A stretch of DNA of 64,000 bases from RGIG8050 sp045588915 (GTDB lineage: Bacteria > Bacillota > Clostridia > Christensenellales > UBA1242): assembly GCA_045588915.1 (NCBI GenBank), contig JAZNFA010000004.1, positions 124,001 through 188,000 on the forward strand. The letters run 5' to 3'. Under the pieces are notes generated by a model, which ran no database searches, was not told the DNA's origin, and was given only the letters and a program-made list of their open reading frames with translations. Made by a program: the position numbers and the translations under genes. Below, piece after piece: positions 36,815-44,927 of the stretch; position 1 is the stretch's first letter; each line of letters opens with the position of its first letter.

Positions 36815-39076
36815 ATGAACCAATTTGAAGACTTTACAACCTTGGATCGTTATTTTCGTGCAGTCAATTATTTATCGGCAGCACAACTCTACTTATGTGA
36901 TAATCCAATCCTCGAAAGACCACTCACAAGGAACGACATTAAAAATCGTATCTTAGGTCACTGGGGAACAGTTGTCGGTCAAAACTTCATTTATACACAT
37001 CTCAGCCGTGCGATTAAGAAATTCGATCAATCGATGGTTTTGTTATCTGGACCTGGACACGGTGGTAATTTTTTTATTGCGAATGCTTACGTTGAAGGCA
37101 CATACAGCGAAGTCTATCCTGAATATACACGTGATAAAGCTGGCTTACAAAAATTATTCCGTACTTTTTCTTTTCCTGGTGGCGTTTCTTCACACGTTGC
37201 ACCTCAAATTCCTGGCAGTATGCACGAAGGTGGTGAATTAGGATATTCACTGGCTCACGGCTTTGGTGCCGTCCTTGACCACCCCGAATTAGTGGCTGCC
37301 GTTATTGTTGGCGATGGTGAAGCCGAAACTGGTCCATTGTCAGCTAGTTGGTGGGGTTACAAATTCCTAAACCCTGACAAAGACGGACACGTTTTACCAA
37401 TCGTCCATTTAAATGGTTATAAAATTGCAAACCCAACTATATTAGCACGTATTTCGCCACAAGAACGTCAACAATTTTTCGCTGGCTTGGGTTATGAAGC
37501 AATCGAAATTACTGTCGGGACAAATCCAGCCAATATCTTACAAGATCACCAAATGATGGCACAAGCCGTTGATTACTGCTTACAATGCTTACGTAGTAAA
37601 AACGGAAAACATCCTGTGATTATTTTGAATTCACCGAAAGGTTGGACAGGTCCAGCAGTGGTCGACGGGAAAACAATCACAGGAACTTTTAACGCACACC
37701 AAGTACCTATTGATATGAGTCAACCACACCATTTGCAATTAGTTAGTGAATGGTTGCAATCTTACCGTCCGGCTGAATTGTTTAATCCAGATGGTAGCTT
37801 GCAAGCTGACATACTAAACTTCTGCCCACAAGGTGCGTTACGTTTATCAGCGAATCCATTAACTTACGGTGGCAAAAAATATACACCTTTAAAGTTACCT
37901 AAATTACAACAATTTTTTGTTCCAACAACGGGATTAGCACAAGATATGAACGTTTTATCAAATTATATTGCTGGCATTATGCAAGCCAACCCCAATACAT
38001 TCCGTTTCTTTACGCCTGACGAAGCTAAATCTAATCGTTTATACGGACCATTCAAAATTACCAACCGGGCCTGGCAAGCAACACGCTATCCCAGTGATGA
38101 CGGACTCAGCACGGACGGTAGAATTGTTGACGGTATTCTTTCCGAACACGTTTGCGAAGGTATGTTAGAAGCTTACAATTTAACAGGTCGCCACGGTTTC
38201 TTTGCGACTTACGAAGCTTTTGGACGTGTGGTAGATAGCATGCTTAGTCAACACGCAAAATGGTTAAAACAAGTTCGTAAAATGCCTTGGCGTACTACAC
38301 TGCCTTGTTTGAATGTAATTGCTACCAGTCATACTTGGCAACAAGACCACAACGGATACACACACCAAGATACCGGAATGGCAAGTCATTTATTAGACAA
38401 AGACCCAAATGTAGTACGTTGTTACTTCCCTGCCGATGCTAACACATTACTTGCTGTTTTTGAACGTTGTATGCAAGATACGAACAAAATCAATTTAATT
38501 ACAGCATCCAAGCATCCAACTCGTCAATGGCGTACCGGTGCACAAGCAATGGCTGATGTCAAAGCTGGTATTAGCATTTGGTATGATGTTCCAAATCCGG
38601 ATGTTGTTTTGGCTTGTATGGGCGACACACCAACCATTGAATGTTTAGCTGCTTTGAAAATTTTACAAGCACAAGCACCACAACTTAAAGTTCGTTTAGT
38701 CAATGTGATTGATGCGGGAATTTTAGGTGGCCGTGAAGACAGTTTAGATGCTACCAATTATGCACGTATATTTACCAACGACAAACCAGTTGTTTTTGTC
38801 TCACACACTTATCGCAACTTAATTTTAGCACTAACGGCACACCGACCAAACAGCCATTTCTACACCGTCAAAGGCTACCGTGAATGTGGCGCAATTACGA
38901 CAGGTTTTGATATGCGAGTCTTAAACGAAATTGACCGTTTCCACATTGTGAAAGATATTATTGACGCAACGCAACCTAACCCCAACCTAAGCGATGCAAT
39001 GGACAAAGAATTGGAAAACCACCGTGCCTACATTTTACAGCACGGCATCGACCCGGACTGGGTAACAAACTTCTAA
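36815..39076 (+). CDS. xfp: Xylulose-5-phosphate/fructose-6-phosphate phosphoketolase
   Basis: 753 residues, slightly shorter than most (about 790-825). A ThDP enzyme that cleaves xylulose 5-phosphate or fructose 6-phosphate with phosphate to acetyl phosphate plus glyceraldehyde 3-phosphate or erythrose 4-phosphate. Diagnostic blocks: YFRAVNYLSAAQLYL, GHWGTVVGQNFIYTHL, SGPGHGG, SFPGGVSSH, GELGYSLAHGFGAV, ThDP motif GDGEAETGPLSASWWGYKFL, and SWQQDHNG-type THTWQQDHNGYTHQDTG near residue 500. Monocistronic between its own promoter and terminator. It supplies acetyl phosphate for AckA and triose for Pgk/GpmI. Confidence 0.95.
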   Translation: MNQFEDFTTLDRYFRAVNYLSAAQLYLCDNPILERPLTRNDIKNRILGHWGTVVGQNFIYTHLSRAIKKFDQSMVLLSGPGHGGNFFIANAYVEGTYSEVYPEYTRDKAGLQKLFRTFSFPGGVSSHVAPQIPGSMHEGGELGYSLAHGFGAVLDHPELVAAVIVGDGEAETGPLSASWWGYKFLNPDKDGHVLPIVHLNGYKIANPTILARISPQERQQFFAGLGYEAIEITVGTNPANILQDHQMMAQAVDYCLQCLRSKNGKHPVIILNSPKGWTGPAVVDGKTITGTFNAHQVPIDMSQPHHLQLVSEWLQSYRPAELFNPDGSLQADILNFCPQGALRLSANPLTYGGKKYTPLKLPKLQQFFVPTTGLAQDMNVLSNYIAGIMQANPNTFRFFTPDEAKSNRLYGPFKITNRAWQATRYPSDDGLSTDGRIVDGILSEHVCEGMLEAYNLTGRHGFFATYEAFGRVVDSMLSQHAKWLKQVRKMPWRTTLPCLNVIATSHTWQQDHNGYTHQDTGMASHLLDKDPNVVRCYFPADANTLLAVFERCMQDTNKINLITASKHPTRQWRTGAQAMADVKAGISIWYDVPNPDVVLACMGDTPTIECLAALKILQAQAPQLKVRLVNVIDAGILGGREDSLDATNYARIFTNDKPVVFVSHTYRNLILALTAHRPNSHFYTVKGYRECGAITTGFDMRVLNEIDRFHIVKDIIDATQPNPNLSDAMDKELENHRAYILQHGIDPDWVTNF

Positions 39077-39096
39077 AACTAAAACTAGACAAATAA

Positions 39097-39127
39097 AAAC
39101 ACCGTCGCAACTGTACGGTGTTTTTTG
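39097..39127 (+). terminator. Terminator of the phosphoketolase gene
   Basis: Stem ACACCGT / ACGGTGT (39099-39105 with 39114-39120) with a 9-nt loop, followed by a T run. Confidence 0.8.
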
Positions 39128-39134
39128 TTTTTGA

Positions 39135-39368
39135 TTATTTCTTTAATTTGCGTGGAATGGCAAATCCAATAAAACCGACCATTACTAACACAATGGCATT
39201 ACCAGCAACTTCAAAGAAAGCTAACAATGCAACAACGAAATTGTCGAAATTGAAATCCTTAAAAACTTGTGCAAAAGTATCCCACGGATATTTCATACAG
39301 ATTCCAACTAAAACAACTGTTGCAGCAACAAGTACCAAAAATGAAACAATTTTACGTAAAATTCCCAT
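39135..39368 (-). CDS. Small two-helix membrane protein, unknown
   Basis: 77 residues with hydrophobic segments near 8-25 and 43-68, Lys/Arg at both ends (MGILRKIV, PRKLKK). A strong Shine-Dalgarno site (AGGAGG) precedes the ATG, and TATAAT (39400-39395, minus strand) lies upstream, giving a normal leader. No family recognised. Confidence 0.7.
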   Translation of the reverse strand: MGILRKIVSFLVLVAATVVLVGICMKYPWDTFAQVFKDFNFDNFVVALLAFFEVAGNAIVLVMVGFIGFAIPRKLKK

Positions 39369-39400
39369 TTTTTTCCTCCTTTATTTTTCGACATATTATA

Positions 39401-39440
39401 ACAAAAGAAAAGGGAGTTAGTCTACCCCTTTTCAATTTTT
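39401..39440 (-). terminator. Terminator after the SpoIIQ-like gene
   Basis: Stem GAAAAGGG / CCCTTTTC (39407-39414 with 39426-39433), followed on the minus strand by TTTTG. It sits just upstream of the -10 of the next gene. Confidence 0.65.
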
Positions 39441-39472
39441 TGTGTTGTAATTTTTTTCATACTACTTCCCTT

Positions 39473-40096
39473 TTATTTATTATCTGTGCCTGGAAATTCA
39501 ACAAAGTTTTCTGGATTAACTGGTTTTCCGTTTTGATACATCATTAAACGTACGTGTGGCATTTCAAATACTTCATAGTTTGCCGAGTTACCAACTGTAC
39601 CGATACGATCACCACTTTTCACTTCATCACCAACGGCAACATCAATCGTATCTAAACTACTATAAACCGTCTCTACACCGTCCTTATGTTGAATTCGAAC
39701 TAACTTACCTGTTGTTGCATCGCCGCTTTCAACTACCGAAGTCACTTTACCGTTGTAACAAGCAACAACATTTGTGCCTGATGTTGCACCAATCGTATAA
39801 CCCAAATCGTATTCATACCACTTAGTTGTATTGTTGTATTGCACCATATCAAAATCAGCTGCTTTTAAAATGGTCACGGCAGACTGATCAACTGGCATTA
39901 CCCATGAGATTGTTTGTGGCACAGATGGACCACCAACCAAGTTACTGTTGTTTTTGACTAACTCTTCATTTGGTCGAACAAAACTGAGTGCGATAAAGGT
40001 TGTGGTAACACCTAACATTAGTACAACCAAAAGAGTACTAATTGCGATTGCGTTGCGACGTGTTTTTTCCATTTGTGTTGCTGTGCGAATGTCCAT
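39473..40096 (-). CDS. SpoIIQ-like degenerate M23 (LytM) protein
   Basis: 207 residues from ATG 40096 (frame open to 40138). A cytosolic start, one transmembrane helix (about 17-38) and a C-terminal LytM-fold domain: VVACYNGKVTSVVESG, VRIQHKDGVETVYSSL, VGDEVKSGDRIGTVGNS. The usual metal ligands are lost: the HxxxD site reads around YEYDLG, the Y-x-HL position is YSSL, and the HxH is HVR. Loss of ligands in an anchored LytM domain recalls SpoIIQ, the sporulation channel and docking protein, and YSSL and KPVNPENFV resemble it. Function in this organism is inference. Confidence 0.7.
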   Translation of the reverse strand: MDIRTATQMEKTRRNAIAISTLLVVLMLGVTTTFIALSFVRPNEELVKNNSNLVGGPSVPQTISWVMPVDQSAVTILKAADFDMVQYNNTTKWYEYDLGYTIGATSGTNVVACYNGKVTSVVESGDATTGKLVRIQHKDGVETVYSSLDTIDVAVGDEVKSGDRIGTVGNSANYEVFEMPHVRLMMYQNGKPVNPENFVEFPGTDNK

Positions 40097-40154
40097 TTCT
40101 TTAAACCCCCTTAGCATAAGTTTTGCCCAACAAAACAAATTTTAAACATTTAAT

Positions 40155-40451
40155 TTAACGTTCAATAAAAGTTGCACAATCAGCACGATCTTTTTCTTCA
40201 TTATCAACAACAGCAATACCATTGGCGCCACAACGACAATTACGATTGTACAAACACGTTGCTGCTGTACAACGCAACGGCACACTATTAGGCATTGTTG
40301 GCGCTAATTCAGAAGCCAATTCCAAATCTGTTTTGTCTTCGTCTTCTTGGTACGTTTCACAATTTGCACCACGACACACCCAAACTTCATGCGCGTGGCA
40401 AGTACCTGCATGGTTGAATTTACAATTTATTTTTCGACAGCGAATATTCAT
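40155..40451 (-). CDS. Cys-rich DUF1540 protein
   Basis: 98 residues from ATG 40451, with two Cys clusters: CRKINCKFNHAGTCHAHEVWV near the N-terminus and CTAATCLYNRNCRCGANGIAV near the C-terminus. Both match the DUF1540 pattern, a presumed small metal-binding domain common in spore-forming Clostridia. An acidic linker joins them. The frame runs further upstream, but the motif begins directly after this ATG, which has AATAAT 6 nt before it. Divergent from rplI. Confidence 0.82.
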   Translation of the reverse strand: MNIRCRKINCKFNHAGTCHAHEVWVCRGANCETYQEDEDKTDLELASELAPTMPNSVPLRCTAATCLYNRNCRCGANGIAVVDNEEKDRADCATFIER

Positions 40452-40485
40452 TATGCAATTATTATGAATTATTATAAAATAAATT

Positions 40486-40938
40486 ATGCAAATATTTTTA
40501 TTAAAAGATTTAAAGGGACACGGCAAAGCCGGTGAAATCGTAAACCTAAATGATGGTTACGCAAAAAACTTTGTAATTAAAAACAAAATAGGAAAACCTG
40601 TGGACAACGCAACACGTAGCGATATGAAAGCCAAGGCTGACAGTGAGGCTTTTAAAAAGCAAACCGAGATTGCTGAAATCCAAGCACAAATTGCGCAAAT
40701 TAAACAAACACCAATTACGCTGTACTGTAAAGTTGGTGCTAACCAAAAGTTGTTCGGTAGTATCACAGCAACTGAAATTACCAATGCTTTGGCTGCAAAA
40801 GGGATTAACCTTGATAAACGTTTAATTGTCATCAATGAACCAATCAAAGCTTTAGGTACATATAATGTAAACATCAAGTACAATTATCAATTAACGGGAA
40901 CAATTACCGTACACGTGGAGGAACTCAATGCAAAATGA
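40486..40938 (+). CDS. rplI: 50S ribosomal protein L9 (bL9)
   Basis: 150 residues. N-terminal bL9 domain MQIFLLKDLKGHGKAGEIVNLNDGYAKNF is textbook, a connecting helix (about 45-75) follows, and the C-terminal domain carries KLFGSITATEITNAL and a VHVEELNAK end. A -10-like TATAAA lies 7 nt before the ATG without a Shine-Dalgarno site. The 3' end overlaps the glmU-like gene by 11 nt. Confidence 0.95.
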   Translation: MQIFLLKDLKGHGKAGEIVNLNDGYAKNFVIKNKIGKPVDNATRSDMKAKADSEAFKKQTEIAEIQAQIAQIKQTPITLYCKVGANQKLFGSITATEITNALAAKGINLDKRLIVINEPIKALGTYNVNIKYNYQLTGTITVHVEELNAK

Positions 40939-41959
40939 CAATATTTTTGTCTTAATCCTATCGCTGGAACAATACCAAAATACGAATTTACTTTCACAAA
41001 AAATTTGTGGACGTACAATGACAGAATGGGTTCAACAAGCGACTGCTCCGTTCAAAACCAAGTCAATTATGGTTTCCCCAGAAGATGATATTATCACTTT
41101 ATTCAAAGATAATATTACAGGCGCACCTTTTACCGTAGTTACTTACGTTGATATGCCTTTATTAACGACGCAAGATATTTTAGATGCTGTGGATTATTGC
41201 TTCCATAAAAACGTGCCTGCCGTTAAATTACCACGTGGTTGGGTCTTTAACACTAATTTAGTTGCCGAAAGTGAAACTTTCCCGGTTACCGATTTTATGG
41301 CAGCAAATAAAGCTAATTATCAAGTTGCGTTCAACAATACACAAATTGCAAAAATTCGTAGTATGTTACAAGAACGGATTAACCAACAACATATCAAAAA
41401 TGGTGTTACCATTATCGACCCACAACATACTTACATTGACGCTGACGTTGAGCTACACCCAGACGTTACTTTAGAACCAAATGTCCACCTGTGTGGAAAA
41501 ACCACCATTCACAGTGGCACAACAATTTTAGACGGTTGTCGCATTGACAATGCCGTTATCGGACAAAACAGTCAAGTTGGACCAAATGCTCATATACGCC
41601 CCAACAGCAGTATCGGTAACGGATGTCGCATCGGTAACTACGTTGAAATCAAACGCTCACGTATCGGCGACGGAACAAAGGTTGCTCATATGACTTATGT
41701 TGGTGACAGTACACTCGGCAAAAACTGTAACGTTGGTTGTGGTGTTATTTTCTGTAATTACAATGGCAAAACAAAAAGTAATTGTATTGTCGGTGATGAT
41801 GCGTTTATCGGCAGTAATTCGTGCTTAGTTGCACCACTTAACGTCGGAGCAAAGACTTACATCGCGGCAGGCTCAGTTATCACAGAATCATTACCAGCAA
41901 AGGCATTAGGCATTGCACGTGCTCGCCAAGCCATTAAAGAGCATTATGTGACTGAATAA
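40928..41959 (+). CDS. GlmU-like acetyltransferase with degenerate uridyltransferase domain
   Basis: 343 residues against about 455 for GlmU. The C-terminal left-handed beta-helix (from about 165) is well kept: RPNSSIGNGCRIGNYVEIKR, VAHMTYVGDS with the catalytic His, CNYNGKTKSN and an IAAGSVITESLP end, so acetylation of glucosamine 1-phosphate is likely. The N-terminal half is only about 130 residues, lacks the LAAGxGTRM signature of nucleotidyltransferases and keeps only a VTYVDMPLLT-like strand. The uridyltransferase step would need another protein. Translationally coupled to rplI. Confidence 0.85.
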   Translation: MQNDNIFVLILSLEQYQNTNLLSQKICGRTMTEWVQQATAPFKTKSIMVSPEDDIITLFKDNITGAPFTVVTYVDMPLLTTQDILDAVDYCFHKNVPAVKLPRGWVFNTNLVAESETFPVTDFMAANKANYQVAFNNTQIAKIRSMLQERINQQHIKNGVTIIDPQHTYIDADVELHPDVTLEPNVHLCGKTTIHSGTTILDGCRIDNAVIGQNSQVGPNAHIRPNSSIGNGCRIGNYVEIKRSRIGDGTKVAHMTYVGDSTLGKNCNVGCGVIFCNYNGKTKSNCIVGDDAFIGSNSCLVAPLNVGAKTYIAAGSVITESLPAKALGIARARQAIKEHYVTE

Positions 41960-42254
41960 TTTTACGAAGACGGTTCACAAAACCACTTTTCGTAATATGC
42001 AAAAGACCAGCTAATTCTTCGTAAGTCGCATCTGGATTTTCCACACGTACCGTGGCAGTTTCTTGTAATTTAGCACTAAGTTTTTGCAAAGTTCCAGCAG
42101 CCTGCATTTCTTTAATGATAGCAATTTGATGACTGGCCGCTTTGACCTGTTTGTTAATATTCCCCGTATCACAGTTGGCTGCACGGTTTGCATTATTGCG
42201 AATAATGCCCATAATGATTTTATCGCACTTTGTTAAATCAGGATTTTTTTTCAT
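41934..42254 (-). CDS. WhiA C-terminal HTH domain protein (LAGLIDADG half absent)
   Basis: 106 residues matching only the C-terminal part of WhiA (usually about 310): NANRAANCDTGNINKQVKAA near the start, then PDATYEELAGLLHITKSGFVNRLRKI, the WhiA helix-turn-helix. WhiA is a DNA-binding regulator of division or sporulation. The N-terminal homing-endonuclease-like fold is missing, and the upstream sequence is the PHP gene, not a remnant. It overlaps PHP by 17 nt (coupled) and glmU tail-to-tail by 26 nt. Confidence 0.85.
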   Translation of the reverse strand: MKKNPDLTKCDKIIMGIIRNNANRAANCDTGNINKQVKAASHQIAIIKEMQAAGTLQKLSAKLQETATVRVENPDATYEELAGLLHITKSGFVNRLRKIIQSHNAL

Positions 42255-43050
42255 TGACTGCCTTCACAATTTGGTCTAATAGTTTTGCTTTTGGTCGCAC
42301 AAAAGGTTTTTCTAAATTGAGAATACAACTTGAATCGTAATCACATAATTTTAAGAAATTATCAACACGGTCCATACGTCCGACGTTTTCGGCTTTGTGT
42401 GCATCACTGTTAATGACGAACTTCACGCCCATCGCAACCATTCTTTCAAAATCGACAGGACGGAAACTAACTTTTTTGTTATTTAATTCCATCGCTGTAC
42501 CACGTGCCACACAAGCTTTCGCCACTTCAATTACATCAACACGGAAGTAACGATTTGGATGCGACAAAATATCAATATTGTTTTTTTCAATCACATTGAC
42601 AACAGCTTTGGTATTCTTGCGAATTAAACTTTTCGGTGTCCAGTTAATACCGATGCGACGCATCGCAAACCAAAACATATTTGGTAAATAGTATGTAAAG
42701 AACTGCCAGAATTTTTTGGGTTGCACTGACATATGAATACCACAAACTAAATAATCATATAAACGACGTTCATCGGCGGCGATATCAATATCACCATCCA
42801 TACCGACAACATTACATTCAACGCCGTAGAAAGTTTTGATATTATAAGTTTGCCCCGAACGTAATACTTGCGCTTTGTTCAATAAAGCATTTTCGATACG
42901 TTTCTTTTTGTTGCGCGCACGATAATGTGCGTGGTCAGTAATCCCGACCTCGGATAAGCCACGCTTCTTTGCTGCTGCTACATTTTCATCTATTGTATTT
43001 TGTCCATCGCTATCTAAAGTGTGTGTATGATAATCACCATAAACTTTCAT
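42238..43050 (-). CDS. PHP-domain phosphoesterase
   Basis: 270 residues. The metal-binding start DYHTHTLDSDGQNT and then GITDHAHYR are PHP family signatures. Further metal His/Asp residues follow in ILSHPNRYFR and INSDAHKAENVG. Related proteins include histidinol phosphatases and 3',5'-nucleotide phosphatases, and the substrate cannot be told. It starts at ATG 43050 with TATAAT 9 nt upstream and precedes the WhiA-like gene in the same unit. Confidence 0.85.
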   Translation of the reverse strand: MKVYGDYHTHTLDSDGQNTIDENVAAAKKRGLSEVGITDHAHYRARNKKKRIENALLNKAQVLRSGQTYNIKTFYGVECNVVGMDGDIDIAADERRLYDYLVCGIHMSVQPKKFWQFFTYYLPNMFWFAMRRIGINWTPKSLIRKNTKAVVNVIEKNNIDILSHPNRYFRVDVIEVAKACVARGTAMELNNKKVSFRPVDFERMVAMGVKFVINSDAHKAENVGRMDRVDNFLKLCDYDSSCILNLEKPFVRPKAKLLDQIVKAVNEKKS

Positions 43051-43089
43051 GATGCCTTAATTATAACAAACACGACCAATGTTGGTCAA
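43051..43089 (-). promoter_or_regulatory. Promoter of the PHP-whiA-like unit
   Basis: Minus strand TTGACC (43089-43084), an 18-bp spacer, TATAAT (43065-43060), then 9 nt to ATG 43050. Confidence 0.6.
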
Positions 43090-43127
43090 TCACTAACAAA
43101 ATTAAAATTTTCAACATAAAATGCGTT

Positions 43128-44927
43128 ATGTGTAAAATTAATGGATTTATCAATTTTAACTATACTAAAAAGCAAGCCAAAAACATCATTACTCAAATGA
43201 GTCAACAAACAAGTGTTATACCACACGAACTCAAAATTTTTAATCATAAAAAAGTCTGTCTCGGCGACCAAGCGTTACACTATACTTATCGTGGTCAAAC
43301 ATATACCATTGTTTACCAAGGCGAACTGGACAACCTAACAGCTTTATGTCTTTACCTAAAAAAACACCAAATTCAAATTAAAGACAAAACTGATGCTGAG
43401 ATTATTGTTAAACTTTATGCTTTACTCGGCGCAAAAATGCTTCATAAAATACAAGGTAATTTTGCTTTTGCGATTTATGAAAACACACAACAACACCTCT
43501 TCCTTGCACGTGACCAGTTGGGAATTATGCCCTTGTTCTATGCTTTAAATCAAAATAGCTTAGCTTTCTCAGCAAAAATTAGTGCGCTTTTTGTACATCC
43601 AACAATTAGGCCGTGCGTTAATCTTGACGGCTTACGTGAATTGTTTGGCGTTTGTCCAGCACGAACACCCGGCAAAACCGTTTACAAAAATATTTATGAA
43701 ATTAAACCTGGCGAATATGGGTACTGGCAAAACGGTAAACTAACCACAAAAACTTACTTTAAATTTAAAAGTCAACCTCACACTGACAACGTTAAGACGA
43801 CCACAACGAAGATAAGAAAAATGCTAACAAAAGCTGTCCATCAACACAACAGCAGTCAGCATCGTGTTGGTTTAATGCTGAGTGGTGGTTTAGATTCCAG
43901 TGCAATCACGGCTTTAGCAGCACAAACACAAACAAACTTAAAAACTTTTTCCGTAGATTATGTCGGCAATCAAGAAAATTTCAAACCAACAGACTTTTCA
44001 CCGTCACGTGACAATTATTACATTGACTTAGTTGCCAAACGATACAAAACGCAACACAACTATCAATTGTTAAATTCAGCAGACCTATCCTTGACACTAC
44101 ACGAAGCTTTAATGGCCCGTGATTATCCGTCAATGGCTGATATTGATAGTTCTCTCCTGCTTTTTTGCCGAGCGTTAAAAGAACACATTGATGTTTGTTT
44201 GAGTGGTGAATTTGCTGACGAAATCTTTTGTGGATATCCGTGGTTTTACCGACAAGACACACATCAAGCAACAACTTTCCCGTGGGCAATTGATTTAACT
44301 GTACGAGAAAATACTGTTGCCAAACACTTAAAAAGCAAGTTGCAACTGAAAAAGTTTGTGACACAATCTTTTCATAATGCTGTCGCCGAAGTTCCACTTT
44401 GCGCAACAGATACACCAGCCGACCGTCAGATGAAAATATACAGTTATTTAACCATGCGTTGGTTTGGTTTAAATTTGTTAGAACGTGGCGAACGTATGGC
44501 GACACAATGCAACTTGCAAATTCGTATGCCGTTTACCAACCTGAAACTAGCACAATATGTTTATAACATTCCGTGGACAATCAAGAATCATAATCATCAA
44601 GAGAAAGGAATTTTACGTACTGCGATGAAAGACCTTTTACCGACGGAAATTCTTAATCGTAAAAAATGTCCTTACCCAAAAACAGTCGACCCCATTTATA
44701 CTCATTTAATCGAACAACGAATACGCGCCTTACTGACCGACGAAGAACATCCCGTTTGGCAAATTGTCAATATGGATTACGTCAGTCAAGTCTTAAACGA
44801 TGCAACAACTCATACCACACGCCCCTGGTTTGGTCAGCTTATGCAACGCCCACAATACTTGGCATTTATTTACCAAATTGCAATGTGGTTGGTTGAATAT
44901 CAAATTAAATTGGACTTGCCTAACTGA
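43128..44927 (+). CDS. asnB: Asparagine synthase (glutamine-hydrolysing) family
   Basis: 599 residues. The nucleophile Cys2 directly follows the start Met (MCKINGF), as in class II glutamine amidotransferases, so ATG 43128 is certain. The N-terminal GATase domain (about 1-200) includes GNFAFAIYE and FLARDQLGIMPLFY. The synthetase domain starts with the ATP pyrophosphatase motif MLSGGLDSSAI (about 250) and has LSGEFADEIFCGYPWF. Converts aspartate to asparagine or, in the wider family, amidates other substrates. It converges on the sulfatase gene with a 28-nt overlap. A -10-like TAAAAT lies 5 nt before the ATG. Confidence 0.9.
   Translation: MCKINGFINFNYTKKQAKNIITQMSQQTSVIPHELKIFNHKKVCLGDQALHYTYRGQTYTIVYQGELDNLTALCLYLKKHQIQIKDKTDAEIIVKLYALLGAKMLHKIQGNFAFAIYENTQQHLFLARDQLGIMPLFYALNQNSLAFSAKISALFVHPTIRPCVNLDGLRELFGVCPARTPGKTVYKNIYEIKPGEYGYWQNGKLTTKTYFKFKSQPHTDNVKTTTTKIRKMLTKAVHQHNSSQHRVGLMLSGGLDSSAITALAAQTQTNLKTFSVDYVGNQENFKPTDFSPSRDNYYIDLVAKRYKTQHNYQLLNSADLSLTLHEALMARDYPSMADIDSSLLLFCRALKEHIDVCLSGEFADEIFCGYPWFYRQDTHQATTFPWAIDLTVRENTVAKHLKSKLQLKKFVTQSFHNAVAEVPLCATDTPADRQMKIYSYLTMRWFGLNLLERGERMATQCNLQIRMPFTNLKLAQYVYNIPWTIKNHNHQEKGILRTAMKDLLPTEILNRKKCPYPKTVDPIYTHLIEQRIRALLTDEEHPVWQIVNMDYVSQVLNDATTHTTRPWFGQLMQRPQYLAFIYQIAMWLVEYQIKLDLPN

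Noticed and set aside
36584..36823. Open frame covering the tRNA-Leu gene and its terminator
   Set aside because: The tRNA and the perfect terminator hairpin account for the region. The frame has no ribosome site or family match.
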